Positions 55,501 through 64,000 of a stretch of 64,000 bases of DNA are shown here, piece by piece. Below the pieces are notes generated by a model, which saw only the letters and a list, made by a program, of their open reading frames with translations, had not been told where the DNA came from and searched no databases. The stretch comes from Xanthoparmelia taractica. Taxonomy: Eukaryota > Ascomycota > Lecanoromycetes > Lecanorales > Parmeliaceae. Made by a program: the position numbers and the translations under genes. How positions within the stretch are numbered: position 1 is the first letter of the stretch; the number at the start of each line of letters is the position of its first letter. The stretch covers positions 1 to 64,000 of the forward strand of contig JANQBS010000125.1 in the NCBI GenBank assembly GCA_033085395.1, written 5' to 3'.

Positions 55501-57100
55501 ATAATTATTAAGTTATTAATAAGTTTATATATTAAGCGAGACGATTTAAAGGGCTCGAAAGTAATAAATATCGAGAAATTATAAATTAAATATTAAGTAT
55601 AAACGTAATTACGAATTTAGAGCGAAGATATAGTCGCTATTATAAAAAGAATAGTAACTTACGCTCTATCTAAAGACGTAGATATTATAAATCTATAATA
55701 TGTATTAAATAGAACTTTAGAGTTAACGATAAAATTATAAGCGCTTAAAATATACGCGATAAAATAGTGAGCGATCTTTAATTAAGTAATCGCTATAGCG
55801 ACTTTAGCGCTAAAATTTTAATTCTTATTCTTATTTTTATTCTTATCTTTATATTTATTCTCTTTAAACTTATTATTATTATCTTTTCGATCGCTATAAT
55901 TATCACGATTATCTCTTTCGCTCTAATTATTATCTTCCCGTAAGCGCTTAGAATTATATTTAACGTTAAAGTAAAAATCTCTTTTATAAATAATATAATA
56001 TTTAATAATATAGATAAATATACGAAAGTTACTTAAAATAGTGTTATTTTGAATTTTATGCTTTATAATATTAACTTTAAAAAAGACGAGTGCGATAATA
56101 CTTTAATTTATATAATCGAGAGCGTCGGCGACGATAATCGATAGCGCGTATATCTATAAATTTAAAAATAAAATTCGTGAGATTAATTACTATATTAAGA
56201 AAGCGAATAATTACGTAAGTTCGTAAGTACTTAATCATACTCTTCTTATTATAAATATTATAATATTAGTTATAATACTTATAATATAAGTTATATTAAA
56301 AGTCTAGCTCTTTATAAAAATAATATATTTTTTAATTTTATTAATAATAAAGAGATTTTTATTGAATTAATTTCTAAACTTTCGTAAAATATTAATAAAT
56401 TAATCATTATACGCTTAAGAATTATTTTCGTAAATTAATAGAATAAAAGCTTTTAGCTTTTAAATTATAAAGTTAAAAATATCGAAATTATAAAATTTAT
56501 GTTCTTTTAGCTCTTTTTAGACGAAAATAAAATTAAAAAAAATCTTAATTTTATTATAAGAATTATCTTTGTAATAAGTTTTTATTATAATATAAGTTTT
56601 TCGATATACTCTATTTTAGATTATAATAAGTGCTTTATTAATAATAATAATTAATTAAATAAATTTATCTTCGACGTAATATTAAAAATCTAATATTTTT
56701 TAAAAATCTTATATCTATCGCTTTTATCTTTAATAATTATAAGTATTCTTAAATATCTTAATTTTATTAAATATATTTAAACTAATTAAGAGCTTAATTT
56801 CTTTAATTATAATACTTAGACTTTAGAATTTAATAAAAAGGTAAATAAGATAGACGACGCTAATAATATAAAGCGTGTTAGAAAATTAAAAAGCTCTTTT
56901 CTCTTAAAGATAGACTTTAATAATAATTTAAGAATTATTTTATTTAAAAATAAGAATCGAGTTAATGCGTGTAATTAAGAAATAGTTATTATCGTTATTA
57001 AAGAGATTTAAAATAATTATAAGAATTTATAATATATATAAAAAGTCTCGCTAAGCTTTAAGATTAACTTAATATAATTTAAATTATTATTAATAAAGTT
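55501..57100 (-). pseudogene. Copia-B gag remnant with zinc knuckle
   Basis: On the minus strand, 55997 down to 55956 reads Y-I-I-Y-K-R-D-F-Y-F-N-V-K-Y, which has exact C-X2-C-X4-H-X4-C spacing with all four metal ligands changed to Tyr (TGT to TAT, CAC to TAC). An Asn/Arg/Asp/Lys-rich tail follows, as after the knuckle of Copia-A gag. It could not bind zinc and is inactive. Confidence 0.75.
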
Positions 57101-58122
57101 ATTTTATATAATAAGTTAAAAATATATTTAAATAAATTTTTTTTTAAAATTTAGAAAAAAAAGAAAGAAAGTTAATATATAAGCGATATTCTTTTAAGAG
57201 GATATCTATCTTTATAAATAAATATAAGTTTAAATATACTTCGCATTTCGAATTATTTTTATAATTAATTAATTCTCTTAATTAAAAATCTTATTTTATG
57301 TATTTATAAATTTTAATTATTATATTAATCTTCTTACAAAATCGCTTTCTTATAATTTATTCTCTTTTTATTATTATAAAAAACCTTTTTTTTATATATT
57401 AATATTTAAGATATATAAGATAAAGACTAATTTTTCTTTTAATTAAATAATTAAAATTATATTTAATTTATTTTTAATCTTTATTATAAATATTTAGCAC
57501 TTAAAATATTAAAAATTATTTATTTATTATCGAATTTTTAATATTATATAATAAGCGATAACGATATATTATTTTTTACTTTTAGCGTGTTTTACGTAAA
57601 AAAGCTAATAATATTTTAAAAATCTTAGCGATTATATAATAATGGGCGTATAATAATTATAGTATTTTACGCTTAATAGCGATTTGCGACGATTCTTAGC
57701 GATACGCTTTATATTATCTTAAATAAGATCGAATACTATTAATACTAATACGACGAATTAATAATATAAAATTAAATTAATAGTATAATATAGTACTTAA
57801 TATTCGTATTATTCTTATAAGCGAATTATAGTTATTTTAATTTAAAATAATTATTTTAAAAATAAAAATTATTTATATTAAAAAGATTAACGCGTAAAAG
57901 AGAAGCGTAATAGCGTCTAATAACGCTTAAAGAATTCGATAGTAATATAAATAGTAGTGCTTTAAGATATATCGCAATGTCTTTCATAACCTATATCTTC
58001 ATTGCGATAAAGCGTCGTCGATGCTCAACGGAGCTTCTAAAAATAGCTACGGCTATGGTACGATAGAAGAAAGATTATACTATACTGAAATAGTTAGCCG
58101 GGTAGAGCCCGAGCTTATAACC
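57101..58122 (-). other. Copia-B leader with primer site and hairpin
   Basis: Starts on the minus strand with the primer-binding site (58122 down to about 58105, GGTTATAAGCTCGGGCTC, initiator tRNA-Met type). A perfect 10 bp inverted repeat TATCGCAATG and CATTGCGATA, with a 20-base loop, lies at 57970-58009. The part 57130-57987 is repeated in inverse orientation at 58293-59140 (copy 1). Confidence 0.7.
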
Positions 58123-58287
58123 TATCAAAATATAAGATAGAACTATCAAAATAAGAGGTAGAACACTTAGTTATATTGTTCTAAGTGTGCTATGGAAGGT
58201 AAGTGCGATCTATCTAAGTAAGGTCACGTGACTTGGCGTTTGCTAAGCCTTGGCATATCACGTAAGCACGCGACTCAACTTTCAACA
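58123..58287 (-). repeat. Copia-B copy 2 5' LTR
   Basis: 165 bp, 21 bp longer than the other two copies because the end GTTCTATCTTATATTTTGATA is tandemly duplicated with small changes. It keeps CACGTG at about 58224 and is the best-preserved copy. Confidence 0.88.
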
Positions 58288-58292
58288 CGAAG

Positions 58293-59140
58293 CACTACTA
58301 TTTATCTTATTTCAAATTCTTAAGCGTTATTAGACGCTATTACGCTTTTCTTCAACGTATTAATCTTTTTAATATAAGTAATTCTTATTTTTAAGATAAT
58401 TATTTTAAGTTAAAATAACTACGATTTACTCGTAAAAACAATACGATTAATAAGCATTATATTAAGCTATTAATTTAATTTTATACTATTAATTTATAAT
58501 ATTAATATTAATAATATTCGTTTTTATTCGAGATAATATAAAGCGTATCGTCGAGAATCGTCGCAAATCGCTATTAAGCGTAAAATACTATAATTATTAT
58601 ACGCCCATTATTATATAATCGCTAAGATTTTTAAAATATTATTAGCTTTTTTACGTAAAACACGCTAAAAGTAAAAAATAATATATCGTTATCGCTTATT
58701 ATATAATATTAAAAATTCGATAATAAATAAATAATTTTTAATATTTTAAGTGCTAAATATTTATAATAAAGATTAAAAATAAATTAAATATAATTTTAAT
58801 TATTTAATTAAAAGAAAAATTAATCTTTATCTTATATATCTTAAATATTAATATATAAAAAGAAAAAGTTTTTTATAATAATAAAAAGAGAATTAATTAT
58901 AAGAAAGCGATTTTATAAGAAGATTAATATAATAATTAAAATTTATAAATATATAAAATAAGAGAATTAATTAAGAGAATTAATTAATTATAAAAATAAT
59001 TCGAAATACGAAGTATATTTAAACTTATATCTATTTATAAAAATAAATATCTTTTTACAAAAATATCGCTTATATATTATTTTTTTTTCTTCTTCTTTTA
59101 AATTCTCGAAGAAAATCTTTATTTAAATATATTTCTATCA
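58293..59140 (+). mobile_element. Copia-B copy 1, continuation
   Basis: Leader and 5' internal region of the plus-strand copy after the nested insertion. It is the inverse of about 57130-57987. It is cut at 59141 by the LTR of the next Gypsy element. Confidence 0.88.
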
Positions 59141-59286
59141 TGGAAAATAATCTTGGAAATAATGGTTGAAAAGTCTGTGGAATTCTAACGGCCGCAGTGG
59201 CGGAGATCTGCTAAGAAACTAATACAAATTTGGCCTAGCATCCTCGTTCTTTCCCCGAGCCTTTGATATATAGAAAAATCGTGACA
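59141..59286 (-). repeat. Probable Gypsy-E 3' LTR
   Basis: 146 bp of normal composition between mutated Copia-B and mutated Gypsy sequence. On the minus strand it runs TGTCACGATT to ATTATTTTCCA, with the TG and CA ends of an LTR. Its partner lies outside the window, so the boundary is inferred. Confidence 0.6.
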
Positions 59287-62200
59287 ATATCTTACAATAA
59301 TAAGAAAAATAAGCGATCTCGCTTACTTATTAAATCCTTAATTTAGATATTATCGAATTCGTATTGGCGATAAACTGCTAGAAAAATTAATGGTAGTAAG
59401 CTCACATTGGCGACTATAAGTATATAGTGTAGAAGTAGTTAGAATGCTATAATAATTAACAATATATTATAATTATTAATTAATATCTTTCTTTAATAAT
59501 TATATAAACGCTATCGAGTAAAGGGAAATAATTCTCGATTAATAATACTCGTTAAGTTATTTGAATATAGCGGTGAGATAAGTAGATATAATGTAGTGTG
59601 AGTGTTATAAGAATATAATATCTACTATAGCATTAAGTGTGATTTTTGAATACTTTGCGAAGATATCGTAAGTCAAACAGTATTAGCTATAGCAATTGTA
59701 TTCTTATATTATCGTACTAAGTCATTAGAATCCGTGAGATTCTTTACGTTATATTACTAATTATATTTAGGTTCGTATCTAAATTATCTAATAAGATACT
59801 ATATAATAAGATCTCTATCTTTTTGAATAACTCGCTTATTAAGAATTCGCTCTACTTTTCAGAACTTATACTTATTTATATTCTCTTTTATATATATACT
59901 ATCTAATTAATTAAAGATAGAACGATTATACAAGTTAAAGTTAGAAGCAGAGATAGACTCTAGTTAAGTAATGCTAAAGATCGAATATATATTTTAATGC
60001 CCTGGAATAGCTAATTTGTATATCTATTTATCGACTTTCTACTATATTTCGAAAGAATCGATATACTATTAAGATAGCTTAATAATAATAATAGCAGCAG
60101 TGATGATAAGGATAAAATAGCCTTTATGCAGTCGTAAATAAGCTCAATCGCTCTACTAAAGAAACATTGATTGATGCTTTCTATTATAGTAATATTTTTG
60201 ATTTGCCTATACAAATAAGATAACATTAGCTATCTAAATGCGGGTAACGATAGACTATAGTAGAGATATAGTGACTTCTCTAAGTAGATTAAGTGATCTA
60301 TTAGATTAAAATTCGTAAGTTAATTCGTTAAGAGTTTTATTATCAATCGTAATTGAGATCGAGTTATTAAATAATATTTATATTCGTGAAAGAACTAACG
60401 GCTAAAAAATAGAATTCTATATAATATATAGATAAAATCGTAATACTATCTCCGCTATTTGATTAATTCTCTCGCTACTTTTATTCGTCTAAGAATAATA
60501 GATAATCGAATAAAGTAAGTTTATTTCCAGCTTCTTAAAGAGCTTCAATCAAAGTTTAGAAAGAAACTTTCTATTACGATTTGTAAGTAAAATCCTTAAG
60601 ATTTTCTAATTTATAATATTAAGTCTATTAAGTAATATAGCAATCTATTAAACGATAGAGTAATTCTTTTTACTAGACACGAAAGTTATTTTTTTTATAA
60701 ACTTATTTATTATAGAAAGAATAATATCGAATTTCTCGACTAATTTTAAGAGTATTAAAATAAAATCTAAAGTGAGTGTATAAAACGATATTAACGAAGA
60801 CTCGATTGACTGCAGAGAGCTATAAGGGCGATATCGGCGTGTTTATAGAATAAGGTATTAAGGGTAGAATCTAATGTACTGCCGGAGATATTTAATTAAT
60901 TTATAAATATATTATATATTCGAAATCTTCTTATAAGACTTCTCAAATCCTAAATAATTATCTCTATAAGTTATTTTAAGAATAGTTTTGATTATACTTT
61001 AAGATATATAAAGGCGCTACACGTTAGTAAGCTTGCTAATATAGAAGAAAAGATTTTAATATTTCTATATAGTGCCTTTTATGTGTCTATCACGAACGAA
61101 AGAAAAATTAACTATAACGTTCTCGTTAATATTCTTATTTTTAGTTATTAAAGTAGAGATTCTAATGTAAAATAAGTCTATTTTATAATTATTTTCGAGA
61201 TCTTTAAAGAACGTAGAACTTATCTTTATAAGTATAGTAGTGAAGAGAGTATTTAGCTTATTATACTTATTAGAAAGAGATATATTATTAACACTTATAA
61301 GTCTTAATAGTGTATTGAGAACGATATACTCTTTTCTAGGCTTATATCGAATATCGAGACGAAATTATTTAAGAAATTGAGAAGCTCTAATAAGACGAAC
61401 ATTTATTCTTATAATGAAATTTATTAAGATAATCGATAATTATCTTATAATGTCTAGAATAATAGAATAATCTATTTCAATAATTATAGTATACTTTAAT
61501 AAATCTATTAAATACCTTATTTTCTTAAGCATTTAGATAAAGCCTGCTATCTCGAGTTCTATTAATTAATAATTGCATTTAGCTTGAGTTAATTCTCGAG
61601 ATAGAAATATAATTATTTGAATTGCAGTGCGGGAAGGTTATTTTGAGTCTAAGTTTAAGTTGAATTCTCTATCCTTGATATAAAAAACCTATACTTTAAA
61701 GCCGAATTCTTTTAAAGTATTTAAATTCACTTAAATTGATTTATTGAGATCGTGATAAATAAGTATAAAAGATTAAGATAATGCTATTTATAGACTATTA
61801 AAATTTATTTATTCTAGCTTAATTAGTAAAAGTAATTTAAAGCGTAAAGAATAGATATAACGAGAATTATCTTTCGACGAAGCTTCTTTTAAAAGTCTTA
61901 TCTTAAGATTCTATAGAGGTGTTATAAGCTATATATAATAATAAATTAAGCTACGAAAATAATTAATTAAATTAAGATAATACTCTAAATTCTTAAGAGT
62001 AGCGAGATAATTTAACTTAATAATCGCTTTGAGTTTATTATCTATAGTAGTTATTCTTAAAGAATTAATATATCGATTAAATAAATTAATATTTAAATAT
62101 CTTAGAAAGGTTTTTTTAGAGGCGATTAAAATATTATACTTAATTAGAAGTTAAAAAAGTATTTTTAAGTGATAGAGATGCTTAGAGAAGCTATTAAATT

Positions 62201-63302
62201 TAATAATAATATTATTAATATAGATTTATGCGAAGTCTTTAAGAGTTCTTAAAATATACTTAATTCTTCTTTATACGTAAGCAATTAAATTTATATATCT
62301 TATAATTAAAATATTAAATGTTTCTTATTCGCGGTGAGTAATTATTATAAGTATATATTAAAAATTAAAATATATAAGTCATTAATAGAAGAAAGAAATT
62401 ATATCTAATATAATTAGGTGAGTGTAATTAAGTAGCTTCGAGATAATATTTAATTAAAGAGATACGAGATAAACATCTAATATAATAAGATTATTTAGGC
62501 CTTGAATATTAATTATAGCCTTACTTTTTCTCTTATTATTAGATAGGATTTTTTAAACAACAAAGACGAGATAGCTAAACGAAGTTAATTATTTTATATA
62601 TTTTAGACGACCTTAATATTAAAGAGCATTAAAGATTTTATTAATTATTATTTTATCTATTGGCTTAAGAGAATAGACCTTCGCTCTTTTACTACTAGAT
62701 AGTCTTAACTACTAATTATCTCGAAGAGAAAGCTTTATTTATTTATTTTATAATACTTTAATAAAACTTTTATTCTTTTAAAGAGACGAAAACTTATTAA
62801 TTAGATTAATTAATTGCTATCTTTCTTTCTTATTTCTATAAATTATTATATTATTAGAAAGCTTTAATTCTATTATTTATGTAGAGATATTAGTCGAAAT
62901 ATAATTTATCAAAGACGAGAAATTATTAGCTAAACTTATTGTTATGATAGCGACGAAAGTAGCTGCTTTCTTCACTTAATTCGAGAAAGATTTGAAATCT
63001 CCTTTAAATTAATCTAAAGGCATTTCTATAGCAAAGAAAACGTTTTCGTAATCGACTTTTTATAGTATTCTTAGATGCAATTTCTTAGAAATATACATAG
63101 CATAATTAATCTCGTTTTTAACTATCACACCAGCAATATTAATATTAATTATATAAGTATATATAATTAAATTATACTGCTTTATAGGTTCGAAAATAAA
63201 GTCTCTATTAGATAGATTTTTGAATATAATTATAGATAGGATTTATTAAGCTCGAGGGGCGATTATAAGTACTTTCTATACTCGAATTAATCGTTTTATA
63301 TA
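59287..63302 (-). pseudogene. Gypsy-E pol remnant (integrase, RNase H, RT)
   Basis: Minus strand, co-linear with Gypsy-C3 pol. The segment near 60150-60190 corresponds to the integrase C-terminal part (Y-N-R-K-H-Q-S-M-F-L). Integrase lies at about 60150-60900 and reverse transcriptase about 62000-62900. The frames are broken. The open frame 60011-60226 is largely out of the ancestral frame. Confidence 0.65.
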
Positions 63303-63644
63303 TTAATTAATATTATAAGTTATAATTTTAATAATAATATCATAACTATTAATATATACTTCGTTTTTGCTTATATTAAACATAATTTTTTTCGATCTTA
63401 TAATATTATTCTCTATTAGTAGATTTATCTTTAAATTATTAATTAAATAAATCTCTCTCATAATATAAGTAAGGGCCTTATTATTATTCTTTTTGAGACC
63501 TAGAAAATACATTAAAATAAGTATATATTTATCGATGTTATGTATTATAGAATTAAGTTCTTTAACACGTAGATAAGATAATATCTTTTTAATTTCCATA
63601 TTAGGTAGAAGAGATAAAAGCCATTGCTTATCGATTAATATCAC
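63303..63644 (-). pseudogene. Gypsy-E aspartic protease region, open 113 codons
   Basis: This open frame is real coding remnant rather than a shadow: MREIYLINNLKINLLIENNIIRSKKIMFNISKNEVYINS matches the Gypsy-C3 segment LRRKLHIIDNLRVxMLIKNNIIKLEEIVIDVINKKVRINS (44080-44210). It corresponds to the C-terminal half of the retropepsin domain in pol. The catalytic D-S/T-G would lie further upstream (above 63644) and is not seen in this frame. Many Gly and Asp positions have changed to Arg, Glu, Ser or Asn. As a fragment it has no independent function. Confidence 0.72.
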
Positions 63645-64000
63645 ACTAATTCCTAAATTAGTATATTCTTTCTTATCCTTAGCTGCGTTTAATATAAATC
63701 GTAGTAAAATATAAGCGTAATTTTAGTCACGAAAGCTAAAATTAGTGTCTAATCTAGCTTTATCCTTGAAGTCTAATTAAATAATTTCTATAATAAAAGC
63801 ATTAATATTCGTTTATATATTTATTGATGATTTAGACGTAGAAAGTGATTTAGAATAATATTCGGCTCGTAAATATTTATATAATTTCGACTTGAAAGAG
63901 AAAGTTAAATCACAATTTCTATAGTACGTTTAAATGCTCACAAATCCAGCAAAAGAATTATTATAATAGTAATTATTCAGCTTATCAAAATTATAATCTA
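63645..64000 (-). pseudogene. Gypsy-E gag/protease start, cut by window edge
   Basis: Upstream continuation of the element on the minus strand, frame broken. It ends at the window edge with no LTR reached. Confidence 0.45.

Larger units (their letters stand above)
51617..58287 (-). mobile_element. Copia-B copy 2, complete, nested in copy 1
   Basis: Minus-strand Copia element of 6671 bp. The 3' LTR is at 51617-51760 and the 5' LTR at 58123-58287. The flanking 5 bp duplication is CGAAG (51612-51616 and 58288-58292). A purine tract (minus-strand GAAGAGAAG, 51761-51769) lies next to the 3' LTR. Removing it joins 51616 to 58293 and restores the leader of copy 1. Internal order on the minus strand: leader, gag with zinc knuckle, integrase, reverse transcriptase, RNase H. 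Confidence 0.93.
59141..64000 (-). mobile_element. Gypsy-E element, minus strand, runs off window
   Basis: A probable 3' LTR (59141-59286) is followed on the minus strand by 3' untranslated region, chromodomain/integrase, RNase H, reverse transcriptase and protease. The 59500-59600 segment matches the equivalent part of Gypsy-C3 (about 48040-48130), so it is a related but distinct subfamily with a different LTR. It is moderately mutated. The 5' end lies beyond 64000. Confidence 0.75.

Noticed and set aside
60011..60226. 71-codon hydrophobic frame, possible membrane peptide
   Set aside because: The minus-strand integrase frame recognised from Gypsy-C3 differs from it over most of its length; the hydrophobic stretch reflects AT-rich codons.

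Overview
The window looks like a filamentous ascomycete (Pezizomycotina) chromosome segment dominated by an AT-rich, repeat-induced point mutation (RIP) block. About 60 of the 64 kb is very AT-rich, almost lacks CpA and TpG, keeps CpG, and consists of wrecked transposons stacked inside one another. One ordinary gene, an intact actin-binding protein Abp1 homologue with three short fungal introns, sits in a GC-balanced island of about 3.3 kb at 33738-37045. I found no tRNA, rRNA or CRISPR array. The species cannot be named from this sequence. Layout, left of the gene: a broken Gypsy element (family C, minus strand) with its 5' LTR at 3131-3298, cut at the left edge by a hAT-like MITE; a Copia element (family A, 4285-17808, target duplication AACGT) carrying a nested chromodomain Gypsy element (family A, 6811-13242, target duplication CTTAT) and a 277 bp hAT-like MITE (14113-14389); a GC-richer minisatellite (18741-18990); a minus-strand Gypsy element (family D, about 21600-29910) split by a nest of inverted repeats (24044-28882) that contains a Fot1/pogo-like DNA transposon; and a truncated Gypsy-C copy (29911 to about 33600). 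Right of the gene: a truncated Copia-A LTR (38472-38595); a Tad-like LINE reverse transcriptase remnant holding a 644 bp TRIM (39375-40018, target duplication CTAAT) and a complete, lightly mutated Gypsy-C element (40857-48548, target duplication CTATA); a LINE zinc-knuckle ORF remnant; a Copia-B element (from 51312) interrupted by another Copia-B copy in the opposite orientation (51617-58287, target duplication CGAAG), which makes a long inverted repeat; and a minus-strand Gypsy element (from 59141) that runs off the right edge. Insertion order can be read from the target duplications and from the mutation load: LINE, Copia-A, Copia-B and Gypsy-D are old and heavily mutated, while Gypsy-C3, the 59141 Gypsy, the MITE and the TRIM are younger or less mutated. 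In almost every element the functional residues (reverse transcriptase aspartates, zinc-knuckle Cys and His) have been changed by C-to-T or G-to-A transitions, so none of them is likely to be autonomous. Abp1 should be the only expressed conventional protein-coding gene here; it would act in cortical actin patches and endocytosis and has no functional link to the elements around it.
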